Positions 30,415 through 39,431 of a DNA stretch of 64,000 nt are shown here, piece by piece. Location of the stretch: assembly GCA_045604965.1 (NCBI GenBank), contig JAZUPB010000006.1, positions 22,722-86,721 on the forward strand, in the 5' to 3' direction. How positions within the stretch are numbered: position 1 is the stretch's first letter; each line of letters starts with the position of its first letter. The notes under the pieces are model-generated. The model made no database searches. It was not told the origin of the DNA and saw only the letters and a list, made by a program, of their open reading frames with translations. The translations under genes and the position numbers were made by a program. Source of the DNA: JAISGQ01 sp045604965 (GTDB lineage Bacteria > Bacillota > Clostridia > Oscillospirales > Acutalibacteraceae).

Positions 30415-31845
30415 TCAGCCTTCTTTGATAAGAGACTTATACATTTTGATATATGCGTTTGCACTCTTGCCCCAGCTGTTATCAGCTTCCATTGCACGCT
30501 TTACAAGGATGGGCCAGCCTTCCTTATTAGCATAGCCTGCAAGGGCACGTTCCATTGCATAGCGCATATCACCTGCATCGTAGCTCTTGAATGTAAAGCC
30601 GTTGCCTTCGTTGTCGCCGCTGTCGATTATGGAATCCTTCAATCCGCCTGTTTCGCGAACTACAGGAATTGAACCGTAACGCAGTGCGATCATCTGGGAA
30701 AGTCCGCAAGGCTCGCTCTTTGAGGGCATCAGGAATATATCAGATGCAGCATAGATCTTTCTTGAAAGCTCAGGCAGGAAGCCAAAGCAGGCGCAAAGCT
30801 TGCCCTTATGCTTTTCCTGCATATCCTTGAAGAAGGATTCGTACTCCCAGTCACCGGAGCCGAGAATTACAAACTGCACATCATTATAGGTAAGGAAATC
30901 ATCGAGCATTGCCTTTATGAGATCAAGGCCCTTATGACCTACCATTCTCGTAACCATACCTATCATAGGCACATCTGCACGTTCGGGCAGATACAGTCTG
31001 CGCTGCAGTTCAAGCTTATTCTCTGCCTTTCCCTCTGCAAAATCCTCAATGGAATAGTTTTTATACAGATGCGGATCTGTTGCCGGATCATAGTTTTCTG
31101 TATCAATACCGTTGAGTATTCCGCACAGTTTCCAGGAACGCTCGCGAAGGATCGGATCAAGCTCGTGAGAGAACCATGGGTCAAGTATTTCCTGTGCATA
31201 TGTGGGACTTACAGTGGTGACCTTGTGAGCGGTCTCTATAGCACCCTTCATAATATTTACGCAGTCATCATATTCGACGATGTGTATCTTATCCTTGGGG
31301 ATTCCGAGAACATCTTCGCAGATCTCCTTGCCGTACTTGCCCTGATACTGAATGTTATGGATAGTAAATACAGTCTTGATTCCTCTGTACCAGTCATTAT
31401 TTGCATAATAAAGGTCATAGTAAACAGGAACAAGACCTGCCTGCCAGTCGTTTGCATTGATTACATCAGGCTTGAAATCCAGATACGGAAGCATCTCAAG
31501 CACTGCGCGTGAGAAGAATGCAAAACGCTCTGCATCGTCATAATGTCCGTACAGACCCTTGCGCTTGAAATAATACTGGTTATCGAGCAGGTAGTAGATA
31601 ACGCCGCCTGCCTTTGCCTCGAAAACTCCGCAGTACTGTCTGCGCCACGATACGGGAACAGAAAGACTGGTGACAAATTTCATATTTTCACGCAGTTCCT
31701 GAGGAACGCTCTCATAGAGAGGAAGTGCAATGCGGCAGCCAACAAGACGCTGTCTCATTGCCTGAGGAAGGCTTCCTGCTACATCAGCAAGTCCGCCGGA
31801 AGCAGCAAAAGGTAGCGCTTCACTGGCAACATATAAAACTTTCAT
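30415..31845 (-). CDS. glgA: Glycogen synthase (ADP-glucose type)
   Basis: A 476-residue GT5 glycosyltransferase that adds glucose from ADP-glucose to glycogen. The N-terminal domain starts VLYVASEALPFAASGGLADVAGSLP; the usual KTGG lysine is alanine, a variant I recall from other clostridial GlgA proteins. It has HNIQYQGKYG, WFSHELDPILRER, NGIDTENYDP, and the C-terminal SKSEPCGLSQMIALRYGSIPVVRETGGL nucleotide-binding region. It is the last gene of the glgBCDA operon. Confidence 0.95.
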   Translation of the reverse strand: MKVLYVASEALPFAASGGLADVAGSLPQAMRQRLVGCRIALPLYESVPQELRENMKFVTSLSVPVSWRRQYCGVFEAKAGGVIYYLLDNQYYFKRKGLYGHYDDAERFAFFSRAVLEMLPYLDFKPDVINANDWQAGLVPVYYDLYYANNDWYRGIKTVFTIHNIQYQGKYGKEICEDVLGIPKDKIHIVEYDDCVNIMKGAIETAHKVTTVSPTYAQEILDPWFSHELDPILRERSWKLCGILNGIDTENYDPATDPHLYKNYSIEDFAEGKAENKLELQRRLYLPERADVPMIGMVTRMVGHKGLDLIKAMLDDFLTYNDVQFVILGSGDWEYESFFKDMQEKHKGKLCACFGFLPELSRKIYAASDIFLMPSKSEPCGLSQMIALRYGSIPVVRETGGLKDSIIDSGDNEGNGFTFKSYDAGDMRYAMERALAGYANKEGWPILVKRAMEADNSWGKSANAYIKMYKSLIKEG

Positions 31846-31860
31846 AGGTTATCCTCCTTA

Positions 31861-32976
31861 TCAGACCAAGTTGCCCTTTCCGATATATACCGGATAGCTT
31901 TCACAGCCCATAAAGGAACGGCCGCTTCTGACCACTACGTCCTTATCGGCAATTACATAGTTCATAACTGCGTTGTCACCGATCTCGGTGTTCTGCATAA
32001 TGATGCAGTTGGAAAGCTTTGCACCCTTGCCTACTTTTACACCTCTGAACAGTACGCAGTTTGTTACTTCGCCCTCAATGATACAGCCATCAGCGATCAT
32101 AGAGTTTTTGACCGAGGAAGTCAGACCGTAACGTGCGGGCATTTCATCGCGCACTTTGGTGTAGATAGGACGCATAGGATTGAACAGATCGCGTCTGGTT
32201 TCGCTCTTCATCATATCCATTGTTGTTGCAAAATATGCCTGAACGGAAGAAAGAACGCCTGCATAACCTTCGTGCTTATATCCGCAGATCTTGTTCTCTT
32301 CAACACCGCTCTGAAGAACATCTCTGATGAAGCTGTTCTTATTCTTTGCAACAGCCTCTTCAACTTTTCTCATAAGGAATTCACGCTTAAGCACGTAAAT
32401 ACCCATACTCCAGTTGCACTTGCCGTCGGGAGTCAATCCATTGACAACAGCAGTTACCTTCTTTGCTCTGTTGAGCTCCAGGGTAACCTTATTGGGCAGT
32501 GCAGCGGGCATAACACCGTTCTTATATACGACGGTGATGTCTGCGTTCTTTTCAATGTGAGCGTTGATTACATCGCTGAAATTGATGTTATAGATGATAT
32601 GGCAGTCACTCATTACAACATATTCCTCGGAGCAGTGTGCAAGGAAGTTCTTAATGCCTGCGAGAGCATCGATGCGCTCAGCATAAAGTCCATTGCCTCT
32701 GCCAAAAGGAGGAAGAATGTAGAGACCTTCTTTTTTTCTTGAAAGATCCCAGGACTTACCTGATCCCAGGTGGTCCATCAGAGACTGATAGTTGCTTTTT
32801 GTTATAACGCCGACTTTATTTATGTTGCTGTTGACCATATTGGACAGCGGAAAGTCTATTGTTCTGTAACGACCGCCGAAGGGCAGTGAGCCCATTGTAC
32901 GCGCACTTGTAAGCTGCGGAATGCAGTCCTCGTGCATATTAGAGAAAATAATACCGACTACGTTTGTGCCTCTCAT
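31861..32976 (-). CDS. glgD: Glucose-1-phosphate adenylyltransferase, GlgD subunit
   Basis: A 371-residue ADP-glucose pyrophosphorylase-like protein. The true start is the ATG at 32976, which overlaps the glgC stop (TAATG). The N-terminal nucleotidyltransferase fold begins NVVGIIFSNMHED and lacks the GGxGxRL loop of GlgC; this is normal for GlgD, which acts as a regulatory partner. The C-terminal half is a left-handed beta-helix (SMIADGCIIEGEVTNCVLF). Confidence 0.93.
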   Translation of the reverse strand: MRGTNVVGIIFSNMHEDCIPQLTSARTMGSLPFGGRYRTIDFPLSNMVNSNINKVGVITKSNYQSLMDHLGSGKSWDLSRKKEGLYILPPFGRGNGLYAERIDALAGIKNFLAHCSEEYVVMSDCHIIYNINFSDVINAHIEKNADITVVYKNGVMPAALPNKVTLELNRAKKVTAVVNGLTPDGKCNWSMGIYVLKREFLMRKVEEAVAKNKNSFIRDVLQSGVEENKICGYKHEGYAGVLSSVQAYFATTMDMMKSETRRDLFNPMRPIYTKVRDEMPARYGLTSSVKNSMIADGCIIEGEVTNCVLFRGVKVGKGAKLSNCIIMQNTEIGDNAVMNYVIADKDVVVRSGRSFMGCESYPVYIGKGNLV

Positions 32977-34193
32977 TATTTCTTCACCTCCGGAATATCC
33001 TTCTCTACCATTGCCTTTGCAGGAACAACTGCGTTCTTGCCAACGGTAACACCGCTGCCGACAACAGCTATTCCCCACTTGTCTTTATCTGCTACGTTTT
33101 CAGGTCTTTCGCCAACTACTGCGCCTGCTTCGACCACTGCATTTTCATCAAGGATCGCATACTGAACGACGGCATTTTCCTTGATGACTGCGCCGGGCAT
33201 TATGATGGAGTCTGTGATTCTTGCGCCTTTTTCAACCTTTACTCCTGCAAACAAAATCGCAAACTCAAGGTTACCCTCTACCTCGCAGCCTTCTGCAACG
33301 AGAGAGTTCTGGCATACTGCATTATTTCCGATGTAATGAGGCGGCATTACAGCACTTCTTGTATAGATACTCCATGCAGGATCGGAAAGGTCAATGGGAA
33401 CGTTGGGATCGAGAAGATCCATATTTGCTTCCCAAAGGCTATCGATGGTTCCTACATCCTTCCAGTAGCCCTCAAATTCCCAGGCCATCATAGTCTCGCC
33501 TGCGTTGAGCATTGTGGGCAGAACGTTTTTACCAAAGTCGTTCTGGCTGTTTTCATCAGCCTCATCAGCCTCAAGATATGCGCGAAGCTTATCCCAGTTG
33601 AACATATAGATGCCCATTGATGCAAGATTGCTCTTCGGTACCGGGGGTTTCTCATCAAACTCGTAGATCGAACCGTCATCATTACAGTTGAGGATACCGT
33701 ATCTGGGAGCTTCCTCCATAGGTACTCTGTATACTGCGATGGTGCAGGCTGCGTTCTTTTCCTTGTGATATGCGAGCATTTCGGAATAGTCCATCTTATA
33801 GATATGGTCACCCGAAAGAATTACTACATACTCAGGATTATAGCGCTCTATAAACTTGATATTCTGATAAATCGCATTTGCGGTGCCCTTGTACCAGTCG
33901 CCGCCCTTGCTCTGCTGATAAGGGGGCAGTACGTGCACACCGCCGTACATTGTGTCAAGATCCCAAGGCTGACCATTTCCGATGTAATCGTTGAGCACCA
34001 AAGGCTGGTACTGAGTGAGAACACCTACGGTATCAATACCGGAGTTTACGCAGTTGGACAGAGGGAAGTCGATTATTCTGTACTTGCCGCCGAAGGGTAC
34101 GGCAGGCTTTGCCAGATTACGGGTTAATGTGTACAGTCTGCTGCCCTGTCCGCCTGCAAGCAGCATAGCTATACATTCCTGTTTTGGTAACAT
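32976..34193 (-). CDS. glgC: Glucose-1-phosphate adenylyltransferase, catalytic subunit
   Basis: A 405-residue enzyme making ADP-glucose from glucose-1-phosphate and ATP, the committed step of glycogen synthesis. It has the LLAGGQGSRLYTLT nucleotide loop, KPAVPFGGKYRIIDFPLSNC, VVILSGDHIYKMDY, and C-terminal beta-helix repeats (SLVAEGCEVEGNLEFAIL). The arginine, lysine and aspartate residues expected for catalysis are present. It is coupled to glgD by a TAATG overlap. Confidence 0.95.
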   Translation of the reverse strand: MLPKQECIAMLLAGGQGSRLYTLTRNLAKPAVPFGGKYRIIDFPLSNCVNSGIDTVGVLTQYQPLVLNDYIGNGQPWDLDTMYGGVHVLPPYQQSKGGDWYKGTANAIYQNIKFIERYNPEYVVILSGDHIYKMDYSEMLAYHKEKNAACTIAVYRVPMEEAPRYGILNCNDDGSIYEFDEKPPVPKSNLASMGIYMFNWDKLRAYLEADEADENSQNDFGKNVLPTMLNAGETMMAWEFEGYWKDVGTIDSLWEANMDLLDPNVPIDLSDPAWSIYTRSAVMPPHYIGNNAVCQNSLVAEGCEVEGNLEFAILFAGVKVEKGARITDSIIMPGAVIKENAVVQYAILDENAVVEAGAVVGERPENVADKDKWGIAVVGSGVTVGKNAVVPAKAMVEKDIPEVKK

Positions 34194-34231
34194 TGCTTGT
34201 CATCCTTTCTTTAGTTCAAGGTTATAAATTA

Positions 34232-36205
34232 TTATTTACTCTTTTTTCTTGTGGTCTTTGCTTTTTTATCATCAGCAACCGCTGCCGGTGCGGTTTTCTT
34301 TGCCGTACTGCTGCGCGGTGCAGATTTTGCTTTTTCAAGGAAAATTACTGAGAGTGCAGGAAGTGTAAGCGAAACTGACTGCTCCTTGCCGTGCATCGGC
34401 TGCTTCTTGTCAGCCTTTACCGTACCGTTTGTTATGCCGCTGCCGCCGAACGCCTTGTTTTCTGTGCTAAAAACTTCTTTATACGATCCACTCTGCGGTA
34501 CGCCTATGCGGTAATTCTCTCTCTGTACGGGACAGAAGTTGCATACTGCAATAAGCTCCTTACCGGACTTGTCTCGGCGAAGGAATGCTATAACGCTCTG
34601 CTGGTAGTCATCGTTTGCTATCCATTCAAATCCTTCCCAGGAATAGTCGATTTCCCAAAGTGTGCTGTTTGCAAGGTAGAATTTATTGAGATTCTTAACA
34701 AACTCACGGGTATTTCTGTGGCTCTCAAATCCATCAAGAACCCAGTCAAGCTGCTGGCCGTAATCCCATTCCTTGACCTGTGCAAATTCCTGACCCATAA
34801 AGAGAAGCTTCTTACCTGGGTGTGCTATTGTATATGCAAGGAAGGTACGCAGCTCGGCAAACTTTTCTTCATAGGTACCGGGCATCTTTCCGAACAGTGA
34901 GCACTTGCCGTGTACGACCTCGTCGTGTGAAAGCGGCAGGATAAAGTTTTCAGAGAATGCATAGAAGAAGGAGAATGTCAGACTGTCGTGATTGCCCGAG
35001 CGGAACAGCGGATCCATAGACATATATCTGAGCATATCGTTCATCCAACCCATATTCCACTTGTAATTGAATCCCAATCCGCCATCGGACACAGGCTTCG
35101 TAACCATAGGCCATGCAGTGGATTCCTCTGCTATCATCAGTGTATTAGGATGTTCCTTAAATATCTGAGTATTGAGCTGCTGAAGGAAATCTATAGCCTC
35201 AAGGTTCTCATTTCCGCCGTGAATATTGGGTAGCCATTCGCCGTCCTTACGGCTGTAATCAAGATACAGCATAGATGCTACCGCATCGACGCGAAGGCCG
35301 TCGATATGATACATCTCGACCCAGAACATTGCACTGGACATAAGGAAGGAGCGAACTTCGTTTCTTCCGTAGTCAAAGACCTTTGTGCCCCAGTCCTTGT
35401 GCTCGCCTTTTCTGTCATCCTTGTATTCGTAACAGGCTTCTCCGTCGAAGTTTGCCAATCCGTGACCGTCCTTCGGGAAGTGAGCAGGTACCCAATCTAT
35501 AATGACTCCGATTCCGTTCTGATGCATCAGATCGACAAATGCCATAAAATCGCAGGGCTCACCGTAACGTGAGGTAGGTGCGAAATATCCTGTTACCTGA
35601 TAGCCCCAGGAACCGTCAAAGGGGTATTCTGTTATCGGCATAAGCTCGATATGTGTGTAGCCCATTTCCTTGATATAAGGAATGAGTTCCTCTGCAAGCT
35701 TTGTATAGCTGAATGGATTCCCGTCAGGATATGTCTTCCACGATGCCGTGTGAAGCTCGTAGATATTCATCGGCATACTGTAGTGATTTGCTCTTTCAGG
35801 ACTGTTCATCCATTCTCCGTCAGACCACTTGTAACCGTCGATATCATAATAGCGTGACGCCATATTGGGGCGTGTTTCATAATGGTATGCATAGGGATCT
35901 ATTTTCTGAACATAGGTATGATCTGCAGTCTCTATGCTGTATTTGTAAATATCAAACTTGGATACATTTTTGATCGTACATTCCCATACGCCGCCATCGC
36001 TTATCTTGGTCATAGGCGATGCTGCTCTGTCCCAGTTATTGAAATCGCCGACTACAGACACAGACAGTGCGTGAGGTGCCCAGGTTCTGAACACTACGCT
36101 TCCGTTATTGTCCTTATGCGATCCCAGATATTGATATGCCTTTGCATTTGTTCCCTGATGGAACAGAAACAAAGGAATATTATTTCCTTCGTTTTGATTT
36201 TTCAT
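34232..36205 (-). CDS. glgB: 1,4-alpha-glucan branching enzyme
   Basis: A 657-residue GH13 enzyme from the ATG at 36205 (GGAGGAG site). It has a CBM48 module (about 15-110), then the GH13 barrel with MPITEYPFDGSWGYQ, the nucleophile Asp in GLRVDAVASM, the acid Glu in IAEESTAWP and the third Asp in LSHDEVVHGK. It introduces alpha-1,6 branches. The last 35 residues are an unusual Lys/Ala/Ser/Thr-rich basic tail beyond the normal end of the family. First gene of the operon. Confidence 0.95.
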   Translation of the reverse strand: MKNQNEGNNIPLFLFHQGTNAKAYQYLGSHKDNNGSVVFRTWAPHALSVSVVGDFNNWDRAASPMTKISDGGVWECTIKNVSKFDIYKYSIETADHTYVQKIDPYAYHYETRPNMASRYYDIDGYKWSDGEWMNSPERANHYSMPMNIYELHTASWKTYPDGNPFSYTKLAEELIPYIKEMGYTHIELMPITEYPFDGSWGYQVTGYFAPTSRYGEPCDFMAFVDLMHQNGIGVIIDWVPAHFPKDGHGLANFDGEACYEYKDDRKGEHKDWGTKVFDYGRNEVRSFLMSSAMFWVEMYHIDGLRVDAVASMLYLDYSRKDGEWLPNIHGGNENLEAIDFLQQLNTQIFKEHPNTLMIAEESTAWPMVTKPVSDGGLGFNYKWNMGWMNDMLRYMSMDPLFRSGNHDSLTFSFFYAFSENFILPLSHDEVVHGKCSLFGKMPGTYEEKFAELRTFLAYTIAHPGKKLLFMGQEFAQVKEWDYGQQLDWVLDGFESHRNTREFVKNLNKFYLANSTLWEIDYSWEGFEWIANDDYQQSVIAFLRRDKSGKELIAVCNFCPVQRENYRIGVPQSGSYKEVFSTENKAFGGSGITNGTVKADKKQPMHGKEQSVSLTLPALSVIFLEKAKSAPRSSTAKKTAPAAVADDKKAKTTRKKSK

Positions 36206-36264
36206 ATGTATCTCCTCCAATTGAATACAAGGGCAAAAAAGTGATGCCCATTTATCCATATATT

Positions 36265-36293
36265 ATAATAACAAATTATATTGCGTAAATCAA
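36265..36293 (-). promoter_or_regulatory. Promoter of the glg operon
   Basis: On the minus strand TTGATT (36293-36288), 17-base spacer, TATTAT (36270-36265), about 60 bases before the glgB start. The AT-rich upstream sequence holds an AAAACACA/TGTGTTTT dyad at about 36377-36395 that could be an operator. Confidence 0.6.
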
Positions 36294-36437
36294 GCCCCTT
36301 TTGTTAATTTTCTTACAACAGCAACTAAATTTTTGTAAATATTTTGTTGTATTCTTACAAGTGCTATTATTTATCAAAACACAAGCTGTGTTTTGTACAT
36401 TTTGCACACATTGTTTTTTGTATTTTGTGCATATAGT

Positions 36438-36466
36438 AACCCCCTCGTGTGCTGCACGAGGGGGTT
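36438..36466. terminator. Strong hairpin downstream of the LURP-one-like gene
   Basis: AACCCCCTCGTG and CACGAGGGGGTT pair perfectly over 12 bases with a 5-base loop. It follows the gene ending at 36482; the T-tract is weak. Confidence 0.7.
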
Positions 36467-36481
36467 CGATTATTAAGCTGA

Positions 36482-36979
36482 TTAAAAATCTCTTGACGTT
36501 GTAATAAATCGCCAGAATTCGACACAGGCTACGAGCAAACAAAATTCTGCTTCATCTTCCCTTGCTATGTCGCACACAAAATCTGCACCGGATCTCTTGA
36601 CAGTCATTATTATCTCATCATCACTGTCAACAAGTTTATAATCTCTGAAAGTCAGTCTTTCTGAATTTTCAATAAACTTGTATTCCGGTCCTGCAATATG
36701 TGCAAACTCGACGTGATCGGTTGCGTCCATATCCAGTGAATCATCATAATGTGCGATTTTCTCGTTTCCGATGAAAATGGGATAGCCGAGCATAATGTCA
36801 TCCACATCTACCGGAGACATATCAACAGTTCCAATTCTGACCTGCGCTTTTGTATACAGCAGGCGTTTCGGACGGGCGTAATCCACCTCTACACTGTAAT
36901 ATCTCAGTTTGTTTTTCTCGTCATATATATTTATGTATTCATCAAATCCGCTTATTTCTCTTTTTAATCTGAATCTCAT
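36482..36979 (-). CDS. LURP-one-related / YxjI-like protein
   Basis: A 165-residue protein from the ATG at 36979. It shows the tubby-like pattern: strands such as EYINIYDEKNKLRYYSVEV, KLVDSDDEIIMTVKR and a hydrophobic C-terminal helix (FCLLVACVEFWRFI). LURP-one-related proteins form a closed beta barrel round a central helix and may bind membrane lipids. The match is by pattern; function unknown. Confidence 0.6.
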   Translation of the reverse strand: MRFRLKREISGFDEYINIYDEKNKLRYYSVEVDYARPKRLLYTKAQVRIGTVDMSPVDVDDIMLGYPIFIGNEKIAHYDDSLDMDATDHVEFAHIAGPEYKFIENSERLTFRDYKLVDSDDEIIMTVKRSGADFVCDIAREDEAEFCLLVACVEFWRFITTSRDF

Positions 36980-37137
36980 ACAGGCACCCCCGCTCCAAGC
37001 GTAAAGTGAGGTTTTTGTGCAAACCATATCAACGCAAGATATCTATTATGCAATAACTATAACACATATATTTGGTTTTGAGAAGATGTTTTTGGAAAAT
37101 TTATATAATTTTTTTATGTTTTTACTATTCAGAAAGG

Positions 37138-38610
37138 TTATTCCGTCGTATCAGCATCAGATTCGTCAAAATCATCTTCAAATTCGTCATAGTGAGACTG
37201 CACACGTTTATAAAGGTTTTCCTCTTCTGTTATGCCGTATTTGATATCAGAACGAGCCTTTGCACCCTTAATTGCCGAGTTCCATTTTCCCTTTGCTTTT
37301 TCTATGAAATTCAGAAGCGAATCCAAAGTGGGAATCATACGGACTGAAAACTTTCCAAAGCCGCCCTTGCAAAGCATTGCACCTGCAACAAAGGATGTAA
37401 TCGGTACTGTGAACAGAAGTCCGAAGCTGCCTGCAAGCGCACGAAGCAGTTCGCTTGTTATGGTCTCTGCATTCATAACATCTATCATTGCAATACCGTT
37501 TATTCTCAGCATCAGAAGAAGATGTATAGCACTGCCGACATATGCCAGTATAAGTGTATTCAACGATGCGCTCATTATGTCACTGCCTATTTTAAGACCT
37601 GAAGCTATCATTTCAGAGGCGGTTATTTCAGGAGCGCGCTCACGCATTTCGTCAAGCGCAGACGCAATAGATACACCTACGTCTATCGTTCCGCCGAGAG
37701 AACCGATAAGTATTGCTGCAAACATTATGCCATTAAGGTCTATTTCACCGTTGGCAAAATGGAGAGAAAGCATAGTTGCTTCGCTGCTGGTGGTTCCGGT
37801 CATATGCAATATACCGTTCATAAGTGCTGTGAACAAACCCGCAACAACCACGCCTCCGAGAGCACCCAGCGCTGCTGCCAGAGTTTTTACCGTAAATCCA
37901 TATACAAGCACCAGCGTTGTCACTATTGCAAACAGACAGCCAAGCACTGCGGCCAACACAGGATTTACGCCTGAGAGCATCATGGGAAGTATGATAAGTA
38001 TAATACCTGCGCAGGTAACGATAAGTGCAACAAAGGACTTTATTCCTCTTTTGCCTGTAAGCAGAAGCAGAAGCGCAAGGAATATTACAAAGGTCCAAAT
38101 AATGGAGGGCATTCTGTGGAAATCGGTAATGGTTCCGTTATCCTGTATCTCGCCTTTATCGTCTACAGTAAAGAAGCAGAGCAGTCTGTCTCCCTCTTTG
38201 CAGAGCTCATAGGGATCTCCGCCAGAGGGATTGGATCGGTCAAATTCCGCATAGTGCCGCTCGCCCTTTCTGGGACCGCTCAGCACCTCTACATACAGTG
38301 TCTGCTTGCGGGTTATCATATCAAGTTCCATATAATCGCTGTGGCCGATGCTTTCAAGTACCTTTACAACGCAAGTATCTTCATCTGTATTTTCATACAG
38401 TTCTTCATCAACTATACCGACGTCAGTAAAGCTCATATCACTGCCGCTCAGTTCATCAAAGGGCTGCAGTGTCGCGTCCGCTCCGTTATCAGCAGGTTCT
38501 GTTATGGACGCGAAGTCCATACTTGAATAGTAACACACTCCTGCAATCACTACTGCTGCAAGAAGTATATAGACAGCTGCCTTGAACCAGAAAAAACGAT
38601 CTTTTTTCAT
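37138..38610 (-). CDS. YibE/F family membrane protein
   Basis: A 490-residue protein from the ATG at 38610. A short N-terminal membrane anchor is followed by an outer beta-rich region (about 40-150) and then seven or so membrane helices. The block containing GTIDVGVSIASALDEMRE and GLKIGSDIMSASLNTLILAY is the YibE/F core. The C-terminus is acidic and cytoplasmic. A transport role has been proposed for the family but no substrate is known. Confidence 0.85.
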   Translation of the reverse strand: MKKDRFFWFKAAVYILLAAVVIAGVCYYSSMDFASITEPADNGADATLQPFDELSGSDMSFTDVGIVDEELYENTDEDTCVVKVLESIGHSDYMELDMITRKQTLYVEVLSGPRKGERHYAEFDRSNPSGGDPYELCKEGDRLLCFFTVDDKGEIQDNGTITDFHRMPSIIWTFVIFLALLLLLTGKRGIKSFVALIVTCAGIILIILPMMLSGVNPVLAAVLGCLFAIVTTLVLVYGFTVKTLAAALGALGGVVVAGLFTALMNGILHMTGTTSSEATMLSLHFANGEIDLNGIMFAAILIGSLGGTIDVGVSIASALDEMRERAPEITASEMIASGLKIGSDIMSASLNTLILAYVGSAIHLLLMLRINGIAMIDVMNAETITSELLRALAGSFGLLFTVPITSFVAGAMLCKGGFGKFSVRMIPTLDSLLNFIEKAKGKWNSAIKGAKARSDIKYGITEEENLYKRVQSHYDEFEDDFDESDADTTE

Positions 38611-38732
38611 TTTATCATTTCCTTTTTGATGGCATTGTGAAAGTGTAAAAGACATTTGCTTTTACTAAAAGGTTGTATTATACTACATATTAATAAATTA
38701 AAAGAGAGGTGTTGGGCTTTAAGCCCTTTATT

Positions 38733-38837
38733 ATGAACGACAAAAACAGAAAACTTATGGTTCGCATTGTTTGCATCATACTTGCAGTTATTATGGTATT
38801 AGGCACACTCAGCGTTGCTATTACTGCTCTCGTCTGA
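38733..38837 (+). CDS. Single-helix small membrane protein, 34 residues
   Basis: A short frame opening MNDKNRKLMVRIV, then a hydrophobic helix (CIILAVIMVLGTLSVAITAL). A GAGAGGTG site and a GGGCTT/AAGCCC dyad lie before the ATG. Its end overlaps the 3' end of the converging transporter gene by about 40 bases. The positive-inside N-terminus plus one helix resembles DUF4044 or Prli42-type miniproteins. Confidence 0.55.
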   Translation: MNDKNRKLMVRIVCIILAVIMVLGTLSVAITALV

Positions 38838-39326
38838 CAGACGTTCTGTTTTTCGGATAAGCAGTGTACTTATAAAGCCTGTAATTGCACCTGTTGCCGT
38901 CCCCACTGCAAGAAGCGGCGCAAGAAGCCATATTATCTGAGCTGTTGATGTGAGCAGCACTGCAATCATTACCTGTGCGGTTATGTGCGCCGCTCCTCCT
39001 GCTGCGCTCACTCCTATCGGCGACAAATGCTTTGATCTGTACAAAAGCATCATTACAGCAAGACTCAGTACGCCTCCTGCAGCCGAGTAAGCAAAGCCTG
39101 AAAATCCGCCAAACAGCAGAGCAGACAAGGTCACCTTGCAGCCCATCACCGATGCCGCGTACCCTTTTTCCAGTCTGTACAGCGCAAATACTACGGCTAT
39201 ATTGCTTATACCCAGCTTTATTCCGGGAATACTTACTACTATGGGAACCATATGCTCTATCCACCCGAGTATCAATGCCGCCGCTGTCAGCAATGCTGTC
39301 AGCGTAAGCCTTTTTGTATTCCTCAC
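38799..39326 (-). CDS. Gx transporter / heptaprenyl diphosphate synthase component I family
   Basis: A 175-residue membrane protein; the GTG at 39326 lies a suitable distance after AAAGGAA. It has about five helices. Phrases such as GIKLGISNIAVVFALYRLEKGY and AAGGVLSLAVMMLLY are typical of the Hpre_diP_synt_I group, which structurally resembles ECF-type substrate-binding membrane proteins. It may take up a vitamin-like compound; it is next to apbE, divergent. Confidence 0.8.
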   Translation of the reverse strand: MRNTKRLTLTALLTAAALILGWIEHMVPIVVSIPGIKLGISNIAVVFALYRLEKGYAASVMGCKVTLSALLFGGFSGFAYSAAGGVLSLAVMMLLYRSKHLSPIGVSAAGGAAHITAQVMIAVLLTSTAQIIWLLAPLLAVGTATGAITGFISTLLIRKTERLSDESSNSNAECA

Positions 39327-39431
39327 GCTGCACTTTCCTTTCTTCTGCAATTTTTATTGCAGATAGTATAATACATCTTTTAAATAATTTCTGCAACATT
39401 TTGTTAATTTATATACTCCGCGGTGATTATT

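Noticed and set aside
31861..33078. Longer GlgD start at 33078
   Set aside because: The extra residues overlap glgC in another frame and are Cys/Arg-rich and unlike any GlgD; the TAATG start at 32976 fits.
36276..36542. Minus-strand frame of 88 codons upstream of glgB
   Set aside because: It crosses the strong hairpin at 36438 and the AT-rich promoter region. Composition is that of intergenic DNA.
37232..38212. Long open frame of 326 codons on the plus strand
   Set aside because: It is antisense to the YibE/F gene, whose protein has clear membrane helices and family signatures; the antisense frame has no recognisable domain and no ribosome site.
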